In this document: positions 12,212 to 23,324 of the stretch, piece after piece
Position numbering within the stretch: position 1 is the first letter of the stretch
Layout: each line of letters starts with the position of its first letter
Source: Bryum argenteum
Taxonomy: Eukaryota > Streptophyta > Bryopsida > Bryales > Bryaceae
Length of the DNA stretch: 64,000 nucleotides
Assembly (NCBI GenBank): GCA_037043015.1
Contig: CM073322.1
Location: 5,157,601-5,221,600, forward strand
Direction of reading: 5' to 3'
Notes under the pieces: generated by a model
The model's input: the letters and a program-made list of their open reading frames with translations, nothing else
Database searches by the model: none
Told to the model about the DNA's origin: nothing
Made by a program: the position numbers and the translations under genes

Positions 12212-15200
12212 CTAATGCCATCCACAGACGGAATCCAAGAAAGCCACTAATCCGATGGAAGCGGGGTAGAGCGCCAAGCCGATGAAAGCCATCCACAGCG
12301 GGAAGGTGGTCCGCACCGCAGCTATGGAGCCCATGATCAACGTCGCGAAAAAAATCACGCTTATCTCTGCTGAGAAGTCCCACAGCAAGCCCCGGAAGTA
12401 GACGATCGCCAGGAATATGCCCAAACACATCGTATTGTTCATGGTTACCGCCCCATAAATCTGCACACACGTATGAAAACAGCGTTATGCAGCTTAGTAT
12501 TAGATTGCAAGCAGTGACTTTCATGTTCTGGTTTGGCCTTGAAAGAAGTGGTGGGAGGTGTTGGTAGGGGGACTTGGGAAGATTTGGGTACCTGGGAGTA
12601 AGTCATGGAGATGTTTTTCTTGCGTTTCCTCTTGGCAAAGATGAGAGACGAGATGGCTTCGCTGGAGTTGGTGGCCAGCGGCGTGGCGATGAAGGAGATG
12701 AAAAACGGCGAAATGCCGGATGCTTTGGAGAAGCCACCGATGGCATCCACCAGTGGGTCAGCGAAGATGGCTGCCACTGCCGCTCCTGCAACCAAGTAGC
12801 CCACTGCTTGCCAGATGAGCTGACCTCGAGATGGCGGCGACGAGTTCTCGTCCTCTTCGTCATCGTTCGCCTCATCCTGCAGTAATCTTAGATCCAGCAT
12901 TGCACTCTGACCAACCCCACGTCACATGAAATATTAATACCATCGTTTTCCACATTCGAGAGAGCACATGCAACACATACAACTCCATCAAAATTAGAAT
13001 CAACTGAAACATTTACAGAGCTGTGAAACGAGATTCTACAGCCTTCATTCAGACTATAACTTGTTCTACTCTCAAGGTAATAACTTCGCCCATCTTTAAC
13101 AAAGCTCATGGCTCTCCCCCAGAAAATGCGAAGAGGATTCTTACAACTGTTGAGATGACCTCACTAGCTACGTGACTGTCATCTTAATCTTTGACAAAAT
13201 GAAGGATGTTGTACCAATAGGATATTTCAGTGTTGTTTAAGTTCACGTGCGTTGAAATGTCGGAAATGTGAAAAAGTATTCACTCCGGGTCTACAATCTA
13301 GGACATGTAATAATATGAGATTCGATAGGATGTCAAATTCTAATAAGGTGCTCTGATTCTTCAAACCTCGGCATTTACGATGGGTTACTGCTACTTGAAC
13401 GAACATGAGCTTTCAGTCACATTCTTGAGTTGTCAAAAATGAGATTACCAGAACGAGAAAAAGTATGAAAATGAGGTTAGTACGTTAGTACCTGGGCTTC
13501 GGTGTCCCAACGGGGTGTAAAGGGAGAGGAGCTAGCCTCAGACCCCCGCCTCCTGAAACTGGTTTGCGACATCTTCATCCATTTCTCGATGCCGCGAAGA
13601 AACTCGGTCTCCGAAATCTGGCCATCGCGGGAATCATCGAACTCTTCCATCCACCGTCGAAGCTCTTCTTCGTCCGCGAGTCCATCATGGCGCTTGATAT
13701 CCAGACCCAACAGTAGGCCTCTCAGCTCGCTTTCCGTGAGGTATTCATCGTGGTCCACGTCGAAATGTGCAAACAACCTTCACACGAAAACATAACCTTA
13801 ATCACCAAAATTGGTCATCTGCGTTGCTAATGGCACCATGCAGTGCTCCTGAGTAGAAACACGATTCGGCAATCCAAGAGCACACGTTTTCAGAAGTGGG
13901 TACATACTTCTTCAGCACCTCCTCGTCGGGTTCACCCATAGGAGTGTACAGGCTGCCCCAATCGTTTTCCTTCGTCAGATAATGATGCACTCTGTGTAGA
14001 GCGTGATTTCTCACGTATCGGTGCTTGGCCAAGAATATCTTCCGTTCTTGAATCCATGGAGCCACGAGCTGCATACCAACCACCCCAAAAGGACAGGAGC
14101 ATTATTTTCCGGCTTCTTAAAAACTGGACGCATTCACACAGAACTAGTATGTTACAGATTAGAACTCACCTGATAAGTGCAGTAGCCGAGCAAGCCGACG
14201 ATGGCGATAGCAGCAGCAAGGACGATAAAAAAGTGTCCTTGCGGGTTCAATCCAAAGAGACGAGGTATTTGTGCCACAAAATACGGTAGAAGTGTGGCCA
14301 TCATAATCCACGATGCCCATTTCGTTTGTCGATCGGTGGTAACTCCAGTGTCTGTTCCCACCAGCTCAATCACATCAATCAATCACTCCCAATTCAAGCC
14401 TCCGCCAGTACACACACAGAAGCTATGCTCTTTCCTACCTCAGCTCCCACGGATAGAGTATCCGAGTCGCCTAACATCTCACACCTAAGACGCGATTGCA
14501 AGTGCCCTGAAATCAAACTCATACATGTTACGTGCGTGAAACTCAACAATACAATGTCCACTTTGAATGCTACATCGCTATTTTCAAAGTTTCAAGATGA
14601 TTCCTACTTCCAACTGATATGTTTCGCACCCGGTTCTTTGATCCATGGTTTGTCCTTTATGTAGGTATGCTTCCAGACCTCAACTAAAGCATCGCGGATT
14701 TATCGATTGTACAATGTGGATCAATGCAGAGGGCCACTGAAATGAGATTATTGAGGTTGAGATGAAACCTGTGAGGTCGAAGCCTTTGGTCAAGGTGCGA
14801 TCCTGGGCCACCTTAACTTTACTGGTGGGGTGATCCACCAGATCGCAGCGGCCAACAATCAAGCACGATCCCCACAAAGCCGTCAGCAACATCACTGACG
14901 ACCCCGCCACCAAGCCCATTCCGACCAGTACTTCCTGTTGCGCATCCGCCGCGCTGGCTCCCAATCCCGACACTGCAGGCCGTCACTTATTCAGTATGGG
15001 TCCCACGATACTACGGGAGGAAAAAAAAAAAAAAAAAAAAGTTGATTAATCTTGCTCGCTTGATTACCGACACAGATCCCAAGTCAGCCCATGCACAAAT
15101 TTCACGAGCCAGATCCAGGACACCCCAATCTTCCAACTTCCCTGAGCCTTCCAAGTCCACATTCTATTTTCCAGAAGAAAATAACTTGAATACTGAGGAT

Positions 15201-16154
15201 GGTCTTGCATTCTTAACTACCAATCTTCGCTGGTGTATTAATAATCATGATAAAAAAAAAGCGGAACCTGGCTCTGTCACGGCAATCATGTGACTGTCTT
15301 CACGGCACGGGAGTCTGCAGTGCCTACTATATAATTAACAATTGGCAGAGAAATAATTCAAAGAGCCAAAGGACTCCAAAAGGTGATCACTTCCGGAGGC
15401 TCCACAGGAATTCATGGGCCCAGCCCCGGTGGACCTGGCAAAAAAGTGCGAAACCCCAGTACGCGCAACCAGGAATTTCGCCGGCTGTTCCAGGTGCCCG
15501 TTGAAATTAATAACTCATTCCCTCAATTTGCTTGCTAAACGAGAACAGTGAAAGTCATAAAGCTAGCCGCGCGACCATAGTAAAAAACGAGTTCGATATG
15601 ACTCCTCCTGAACCAGAACCAAGAAAAAAAAACGGTCCGACGGATCGCAGAATGTAGCTGCTTTAAACTCTGTCAACAGGAATTAACTACAGAATGGTTT
15701 CTGATTTTTTGTAGTGAAGTGAGGGATTGAAAAAACTGCGTGGGTAACGGTCACGAAAGGTACCAGCGATGAGCAATGCGTCCGGGAAGGCGCCGAGGAT
15801 GGGCAAGACGAGGCCGCCAATAACGCCGGGGCTCATGACGGTGAGCAGAAGCTCGCTGCCGTCGGAAAGCAGCTGCGCGGCCTTGAGGAGCATGAAGCCG
15901 TAGGCCACCAGCAGCACGGCGTTGCCACCCAGGGTCACGGAGCACGGCATCATGCCATAGTGCTCCTCGCATACCTGCCCGTCGCGCAGTCCCCACTTTC
16001 CAAACACACGCCCCACCTGCACGTGCCAGGGCAGGCTGGAGGGTCGATCCAGCACGGACTCGATCCCATTGCGGGGGGCGTCCAATTCCGCTCGCACGGC
16101 GACTAGCAAGCAGGAGAGAACCAGCAGGGTCGCGGCGATGAAACGCCCCATCAT
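12212..16154 (-). CDS. NCL: NCL, Na+/Ca2+ exchanger-like protein with EF-hands
   Basis: Membrane cation/Ca2+ exchanger of the plant NCL group. Exons in gene order: 16154-15764, 14972-14769, 14351-14170, 14068-13908, 13777-13492, 12876-12592, 12460-12212. They join in phase to 585 aa, the same length I recall for Arabidopsis NCL. It starts with a signal peptide (MMGRFIAATLLVLSCLLVAV, cleavage near AELD). The first exchanger repeat spans exons 1-2 (LGAFPDALLIAVSGLGAS), and the second is in exons 6-7 (SFIATPLATNSSEAISSLIF). Between them lie two canonical EF-hand loops, residues 319-330 (DVDHDEYLTESE) and 360-371 (DDSRDGQISETE), which suggest direct Ca2+ regulation. An acidic linker (DEANDDEEDE) follows. 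Intron 1 holds a run of 20 A (15021-15040). The last intron boundaries are well supported by phase. Confidence 0.95.
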
Positions 16155-16582
16155 GCTTCCTCAGCGCAGGCGGTGGAGAAACGCAGTGCGAGCTCGCATC
16201 GTAGCAGGGGAGAACGGCAGAGCGCGCGCGCGAGTGGCGTGGTGGCGGGATGTAAGCTTGCGTCGACGCGGGGGTGGTGAACGCGGTTGGGCTGGTGGGG
16301 GGCGTGGAGCCCGAGGGCTGCGGCGCGGGCGCATGAGGTGGGGGGGGGGCGGATTAAGCTACCGGTAGGTTGGAAACTAAAGTGAGCCGACTGGTCGGTA
16401 AGTTGCCAGGTACAGTAGGTTGATGGAAAACGTACTCGCCGACGGGAGGCGGCCTGGGCGCGGTGGAACTGATAGTGACGTGATCCCATACAACACTCTA
16501 ACCGCCACTTCTACAGATCTCCGTAGCATTTTGACTTTGTGAATTGTGAAACAAAGAAATCCACTTATTTTGCCTTATCCAG

Positions 16583-16673
16583 TACTCCCTCTGTCCCATT
16601 ATGATTGTCCAATAGGTTCTCTCAAACCTACCTCTCTAACCTACTGGACATTTACAATGGGACACACGGAGTA
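16583..16673. mobile_element. Stowaway-like MITE, second copy
   Basis: A 91-bp inverted-repeat element starting TACTCCCTCTGTCCCATTAT and ending AATGGGACACACGGAGTA. It is related to 4108-4213 but shorter and more diverged, with a TA dinucleotide at each end. Confidence 0.75.
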
Positions 16674-17440
16674 TTGTATATCATTTCTTACAAGTGACCT
16701 TTTTCTTTGCACATCATTACTCTCTGACTATTTTCTATGGAGCTTGTCCATAGGTTGTCTCAAATTTATCTTCATGGGTAGAATGTGCGGGCCTTGACAT
16801 CAAGGACTGCTATAGTAGTGGGGGGCTTGCACCGTAATATCCATCCCCAAAACCTTGTCCGCATGAAACTTTTGGGGGAAACTTTGCCCCTTACTTACCA
16901 ATTGTTGATGTCACCTATGACGTTGAGATCACCTTCTAGAGTAGAATGGGGGTCGAAACTCTGTTTTTGAGCTCTAAATTTGAAGGCCAAAAAAATGCAT
17001 CATTTTCACCCAGCATCGATTATGGGTGGGCAGGGCCCCTACTGTCCACCCTCAGTAACAAGGATATGCGCAGAAAACAAGTGTGCTTTGCAAATTTAAA
17101 GTACTAAAGTTATTTTGATAGCACCTATTTATCCATTAAGTTAGGGATTATAATGTTATTCAATTTTACCTCAAGGAGGTTTATCTCAAGGAGGTTTCGC
17201 ATGGAGGGTGGAGCATCTAAAAAAAAAAAAATCAATGGATTTGGTTGAGTACATTTCCATCCTTCTTATAAAGAAGTTCCAAGAAGTGGCTCTTCATGTT
17301 GTGAACTAAGTCATTTAACATTGCTTATAGAATTCTCTATTGAAAGCAAGAACTTGAGAATTTTCTTTGTCGTTTGGCATAAATGATGAGAACTTTTTTG
17401 AGGGGTAACTCAAAAAGGCTCCTCACTTCACTTGGTCCAT

Positions 17441-17538
17441 CTAAGGGACGCTTTACATGAGGAGTCAATCATGTATAGAAGGTTTTCTCTCTTCATGCCC
17501 CATGCACGCCTTGACTCTCCATGTAAAGTGTCTCTAAG
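17441..17538. mobile_element. Small MITE with CTAAGGGACNCTTTACATG ends
   Basis: The left end CTAAGGGACGCTTTACATGA and the right end (complement of CTTAGAGACACTTTACATGG) form imperfect inverted repeats of about 28 bp around a 40-bp core. The element at 51119-51335 shares these ends, so this is a dispersed family. No coding capacity; superfamily not assigned. Confidence 0.6.
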
Positions 17539-19529
17539 ATGTAAGGCCACATATGCAAAAAAGGCACATAAAAGAACATGCAAGCGTTCATAAAGAGTAT
17601 TATTGTCAGTTTAATTTCATGTAGATTCAACCTCAAATTCTATCAAGAATAACATACGACAAATGATTCATATCTACTCCAACCAAGATAAACAAACCAG
17701 AAATTGATTGAATAGAGTAGTACTTATAGATAATACTTTGGAATTGGAATCATTCTAAAGAAGAAATGATGTATTTTATTTGTAATGGATGATTTTAAAA
17801 AATATAAAAAAATCAATCAAGTTAATTTCCTCTAGCCATATAGTTTTTTGTATTGAATTTAGACACTAGAACTTTGAAAATCAATGAGAATATGCTATGT
17901 TCTCCAAAGTGAATAATGGCTCCTAGTCTAAGTTGATTTATTTTGTTTCAAGGCAAATACCTCTATCAAATCAAATCTAAAAAACTACGGGACTCAAAGA
18001 TCAATATTTCACTACAATCAAGTTATGTAAGGAGAAAGGAGAAGGAAGAGGAGATTGTAAGGGTGACATATGAGGATATATATCATAAAATTAAGCTCAT
18101 ACTTTTCCGAGTCCAGATACACTTTACATTACAAGGAGTGATCAATGTTATTACAATTTCAGTTTTGATTTTTCATGGTCTTGGTCGTGAACCACAACTC
18201 TTGACCAAAAACCATGATCAAAAATTTGTTTTCTTAGTCATGGCTCTTGGTTCTGGCTCTTGGTTCATAGTGTAAAGCGCTCCTTATACAAGGCAAGAAA
18301 ATGCTCCCAATGGTCGTCAAAATCTCTAGGTGTCATATGAAATTGAAGGTAGTCAGTAAGTCAGCACCTTGAATATTCCAGGAGCTCCACATAGTAAGGA
18401 ATATCAATCTCTCAACGCGAGTAAGGTAGACAGACCCATTCCCGACCGACGACCAATAACCGATCAAGCCCAATTCCTAAATTTTGAAAGAACAGATGTA
18501 CCTCATTTGTATATTTGAGCATGTGATCGGCTTTAGGTTCCAAGCAACTTTTCACTTTGAACAATTATAACTATTTGAATAATGCAAATAAAATCATGAA
18601 ACTTTTTGCATTCAACAAGAACCTTATGTTTGCACACATGAAAAATACTAAAAAATATATATACCTTAATATCATGTGCTAAAATCCTTAAGTGGTCAGT
18701 TATAGGTGCCTCTACCTTATACTGTAGTCCCATCCATGGCTGGGCCGTGACTTGAATCCCATTCGCTCAGAATTGGATGTGAAGATGCGCACCAATTGCA
18801 AGAAAAGATCTTTGGCTCAGTTGGACTTTACAACAATTGTTTGCAGAAATGATATCAAATTAGTAACCAGTGCACATAAGTATCTGTTTTTAAACCTCTA
18901 ATTCAAACTTTCTACAAGATACTCCAATTCAACTGGCCTGCATCTCTCTATACTGAGATATTTTACTGCATATACAGTGTCACTTTGTGTGTGTAATTGA
19001 CAGAGCCATCACTGTACTGTACAGTGTCAGAAAAGTCTACGCTGTAGCTGGGTCCAAGTAGGTACCTTCCCCCAGCCATCCTCCTGAGTAGGTAGCTGGG
19101 TGGGCCTGTAGAGTGTACGGGAATTCAAGGACCCCTTGCAGACTGTCCTCCATTTACTGGGGAAGACCCGGACAGGGGCTTCCCACCTCCGTTTGATTAT
19201 GATATTGGGGACGTGAGTGGGGACAGGACCTGCAGTACGGGACAGTACTGAGTGGCGCACTGGGGTAGTCAGTACTGTAGTGGGGAGGGCAAGCAGGCAA
19301 ACAAAGGCAAAACGCGTCCGATCCCCCCGACACTCTTCCCGAACGTATCCTTTACTCCCTATTTTATGGAGCCGGATTTCAGGCACCACGTGCAAGTGGC
19401 GTGCATCCTGTACAGGCGTGTCCACTACAGTGTTGCTCCACCCTTTTTACAGTATGCTGAATATTACTGCAGGAATCAATGCCTCGCGCTAGCATGTGAA
19501 ATGTGACCATTTAGCTCCGCGGAACAGTG

Positions 19530-19898
19530 TTAACCCTTAAACGCCTAGCTATACGGTTTTGGGCAGCCCAGTATTGGATCAGAGCATCTTTTGCACGTGG
19601 GCATGATGAATAGTGCACTTTTTGAACTTGGGCATCATGAATGATCCAATCAATGATGAGCTTGCAACCTCCTACAAGTATTGTACAACCCCAACCTACC
19701 TACCACAATCCTTTCAAAGCACAAAATCACTCATACAAATTGTGATTTGAATTCTAAAATTTCACTTTTTGAATGCATTAGAAGAAGGTGACCAGTTTGA
19801 CATCAAAATATAAGTGAAAAGTTGAGTACATTGAGAGCTACAGAGGAGATTCTCTTGGAACATGACCCCTCGGGTCACCTTCGGCGTTTAAGGGTTAA
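19530..19898 (+). mobile_element. piggyBac-like MITE, copy 4
   Basis: A 369-bp TTAA-bounded member of the 9161 family. The terminal repeats are CCCTTAAACGCC and GGCGTTTAAGGG, and the interior matches copy 1 over its length, including the subterminal GACCC..GGGTC palindrome near the right end. Confidence 0.85.
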
Positions 19899-20341
19899 CC
19901 TTGTGCCTCATGAGTTTAGAAAGTAAGTTAGGTCGATTGTGATGCAAAGTTGAGTTCTAATGTACTTCAGTTGTGCACATGAAGCTCATCGAAATCTGCT
20001 TCTGTTTGTGAAGTGCCTGAGCCTTTACCTTGTATTATCGGTGTCACTGTAGAGGCGATACTCAAAAAAGACGGTGAATACAACCAAATGGGTCTCACAC
20101 TTCCGCACTTGCGCACATCACTCTGTGTCGGTGGTTTCGGAAGCACCTGGTCTACTATCCGTTGATACAGGATTTATTTCAATCATTGATCTGATTAGAT
20201 TACAGATCTATAGTGATCATTTGGATATCTCGACTTGCCTTGCAATGTGCTTTGACAAATTTCAACAGGATAGAGCTTAGTTTATAATAATTGTAAAATA
20301 TGATTCACTGGTAACCTTGATGTAGAATTTTATGATGCTAA

Positions 20342-20747
20342 GAGCATCTGCACCCCTACCCCAGGTGCAGACACGCAACATGTATAATTGAGGGCCCCCA
20401 ACCAGTCGTGCGGCGCGCGAGTTTGCCACTCCCCCACCCATACCTTGATCAATATGGGTCTTTGGGTGAGGTGGCACAATGACCTAGCTCTGCACATAAT
20501 AGACTCACAACATTGAACAAACTGACTGCTATCCCTCAATCCAACAAGTCGAAATTAGCAAAAATTCCTTTGAAAACTAGGCACGCAACAGAAGAAGAGA
20601 GTATACAAAATTGACAAGCCCGCGAGGTCATTTCAGGGCCTCACAACCTTGCAAGCCGTTGCGAGAGTTGCGGTGGGGCGACCTATGCTGCCCAAGCCCA
20701 AAACAGGGCATTGCAGCACCTCTACCCGCGCAGGGGTGCAGATCCTC
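20342..20747. mobile_element. PIF/Harbinger-like MITE with TAA duplication
   Basis: The ends GAGCATCTGCACCCCTAC and, inverted, GAGGATCTGCACCCCTGC are nearly matching terminal repeats. TAA occurs on both flanks (20339-20341 and 20748-20750), as expected for PIF/Harbinger elements. The interior is non-coding. Confidence 0.65.
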
Positions 20748-20750
20748 TAA

Positions 20751-21959
20751 TGTAAGGTCAAGACACCCATATCCGATCAGACACAAGTTTGTAACCAACC
20801 TCTAGAGTATGGCAAATCAGCTCATCAAAAATCTCCCTGCCAAGTAGTTATGCTACTTAAGTTTATGATTATGTTTTTCTCAATTGGTTAATTCATTGAT
20901 TGGATCAAGAAAAAATCAAAAAGATAGTTTCCTCATTATCAGCTTCAGGTGAACTTACACATTGGTTAAGTGTATTAGTTACATTTTGGCTTTCAAAATC
21001 CATTGTATTTTACTTATTGATATCATATCGATCTACTATTTTTACTATCTTTATTTTTTTCTAAATGAATGATATCACCGGTTGAATCTTCAATCCAATT
21101 ATTATTCACATGTCATTCTCATTGTCAAAAATTGGCCTTTGTATTTGAAATCCAGTATGACTCCATGTAATAATGCAAGCATTTTTTTAGGTTTTATAGG
21201 TCCCATGAGGGTAAAAGTTGCATAAACATGTTTCTAACTCACCTAGGAACAAGAATCTGAAGAGCCTCACTTCAAACTTACTCTCAAAATTGGTTTTTTG
21301 GCTCATAGAAAACCTCAAACCCATTTTTCAACAAGGCCTTTTGACTAGACTCTTGATTAGTGCTCAATTATGGATTAGGCTTGCTGCAAAAGTGAGTGAC
21401 CGGAGACGAAGAGCAACTTAAGTGAAGTTTTGGGTGTCTCATGATAAATCTCCACGATCCGACCTAACTTAGCTCATGCTTTTATAAGATCAACTCTAGC
21501 ATCTCATTGAACTAGATTTATTTATCTTAGGTTCTGTAGGTGTTCATAGAGCTCCCTTTGTTGAAAACTTGTAACCCAAAACTTTGTATTGATTTCTTTT
21601 ATTTTTAATAATATCTGAAATAGGATCTTTAATATGAGAATCTTCAAGTTCATCACAAGACGTTAACTCGACTTGACTTAGGATTCAAAGCAGCAGCTTT
21701 TGTCAAGAATGTTATGCTCCTCAAAGGTTCCGCTTTGTCATCCAAAATGCAATTCTGGACATTCCGCAAGTTTAGGTTTTCGACATACTGGGGTCTTGCG
21801 TTAGGGTTGTCGGTGCTGAACAGAAACCAGAGAGAGGCATCGCGTATGGTACTCACCTAGATGGCCAGCTCCGTTTGTGCGACTCCTTTAGCATCATGCA
21901 CTTGCCTAATCGTGGAAGGTGGCAAGCTGTTTTGAACATGGTTTTGAGCATCGTTGAAG
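20751..21959. other. Spacer upstream of PIG-V, containing a dispersed repeat
   Basis: AT-rich. The segment of about 21176-21345 (TTAGGTTTTATAGGTCCCAT onward) is repeated in diverged form at about 32308-32468 in the same orientation. The last 300 bp should hold the PIG-V promoter; no clear core element was identified. Confidence 0.5.
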
Positions 21960-23324
21960 ATGGCATGGCCAGGGCCTGTGTTGAAACTCGCCATCTTCTC
22001 TCGCCTTCTCGTTCTGAGCCTGTTCGTTTTATGGGGGCTACTAGCTTCGCCCTATGACACCTCGGCCGCTATCAACCCGCCGTGCTTGGGTGCCCCATTA
22101 CACAATGAGTCATCCGTCAGGTGGAAGAATGTAGGTGCTGCGATTGAGGGCACAGTCGTTTGGGACGCAGTTTATTACGTGCGTATCGCCGAGTGTGGCT
22201 ACGAGTTTGAACAAACACATGCTTTCTTCCCCCTCTTACCGCTCTGTATGCGATTTCTGGCAAACAATGTGTTCACCTGGTTGGTGCCCCTGATCGGCTA
22301 CAGGGCCGTCCTTGCAATCTGCGGCTACTTGATTTCGAATGTGGCCTTTGCATTCGCGGCACTCTACCTTTACAATTTGACGTTGTATGTGGTGGAGGAC
22401 GAAGGTCTTGCGTGGCGAGCTCTGTGCTTATTCTGCTTCAATCCGGCATCTGCATTCTACTCCGCCATATACTCAGAGAGCTTATTCGCGCTTTGCTCGT
22501 TCGTTGGGCTGTGGCAATTCGTGACGGGAAGAACATGGGCAGCCACTCTTGCGTTTAGCTTGTCGTGCGGAGTGCGCTCAAATGGTGTGCTGCACGCGGG
22601 TTTTTTCCTCTTCCAGGCCATGCACTGGGCAACTCGGCAGGGAAGCCCAGTGTTGACAGTCGTCAAGGCCATTCTGCATAGCTTGGTGACAGTTGCTCCA
22701 CTGATTGCATTTCAAGGATATGGATATTCTAGGCATTGCGGAGTACCCGGTCGCCCTTGGTGCAGTGCAACTATCCCTTACCTCTACGGCTTTGTGCAAT
22801 CTCACTATTGGAATGTGGGTTTCCTTCGCTATTTTCGAGTGCAGCAGATTCCCAATTTTTTGCTTGCATCGCCAATCTTAGCTCTTGCAGTTGCGGCAGT
22901 CTCTGTCTATGGAAGCTCCCAGCCTCGCCTTCTCTTCCTGTTAGGTTTTGATAGTCCTCTTCCACAGTGGCGGAAACTGGCTTTGTTGCCAGACAGCGTG
23001 ACTGTTCCGGAGGAGGAGAATAAGGACGCGCTCACCCGGGTACAAGAATCAAGAGGATATAAAGCAAGTCTTGGGGGTTTCTATTCACCGGCAGCAGTTT
23101 GCTTTTTGGTGCAAATGGCAGTTATGGTATTCGTGGCCACATGCATCATGCATGTTCAGGTGGCGACAAGGTTTCTATCTGTCAGTCCACCCGTTTATTG
23201 GTATGCTGCACATGCAATGAAGTCGGTGAACACTCTCCTTATTCGGCGCCTCATTTGGACCTACTTCTTGAGCTTCATCGGCCTTGGATCTCTCCTCTTT
23301 GTTAATTTTTATCCATTTACATAA
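21960..23324 (+). CDS. PIGV: GPI mannosyltransferase 2 (PIG-V/GPI18 family)
   Basis: ER membrane glycosyltransferase (GT-C fold, GT76) that adds the second mannose to the GPI anchor precursor in the ER lumen. The gene is a single exon of 454 aa. The ATG at 21960 is preferred; a TTG two codons earlier is not a start. The family signature is clear at residues 64-90: GTVVWDAVYYVRIAECGYEF followed by EQTHAFFPLLPL, with the catalytic-type WD at 68-69. About ten hydrophobic segments follow, ending LFVNFYPFT. The length is normal for the family. The neighbouring genes do not act in GPI synthesis. I see no lesions. Confidence 0.93.
   Translation: MAWPGPVLKLAIFSRLLVLSLFVLWGLLASPYDTSAAINPPCLGAPLHNESSVRWKNVGAAIEGTVVWDAVYYVRIAECGYEFEQTHAFFPLLPLCMRFLANNVFTWLVPLIGYRAVLAICGYLISNVAFAFAALYLYNLTLYVVEDEGLAWRALCLFCFNPASAFYSAIYSESLFALCSFVGLWQFVTGRTWAATLAFSLSCGVRSNGVLHAGFFLFQAMHWATRQGSPVLTVVKAILHSLVTVAPLIAFQGYGYSRHCGVPGRPWCSATIPYLYGFVQSHYWNVGFLRYFRVQQIPNFLLASPILALAVAAVSVYGSSQPRLLFLLGFDSPLPQWRKLALLPDSVTVPEEENKDALTRVQESRGYKASLGGFYSPAAVCFLVQMAVMVFVATCIMHVQVATRFLSVSPPVYWYAAHAMKSVNTLLIRRLIWTYFLSFIGLGSLLFVNFYPFT

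Larger units (their letters stand above)
16155..19529. other. Spacer upstream of NCL with two MITEs
   Basis: The first 300 bp are G+C-rich and include the probable NCL promoter and leader on the minus strand. A Stowaway-like MITE lies at 16583-16673 and a CTAAGGG-ended MITE at 17441-17538. The rest to about 18900 is AT-rich with no credible gene. From 19030 to 19420 base composition rises again, with many GTAC/CAGTACTG motifs; ORFs there show no recognisable domain and were not called. Confidence 0.5.

Noticed and set aside
17943..18275. 110-codon plus-strand ORF
   Set aside because: It starts with TTG, is Lys/Ile-rich as expected for AT-rich DNA and shows no domain.
19027..19425. 132-codon minus-strand ORF in a G+C-richer patch
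   Set aside because: No family resemblance, overlapping ORFs of equal quality on the other strand, and no splice or promoter context.
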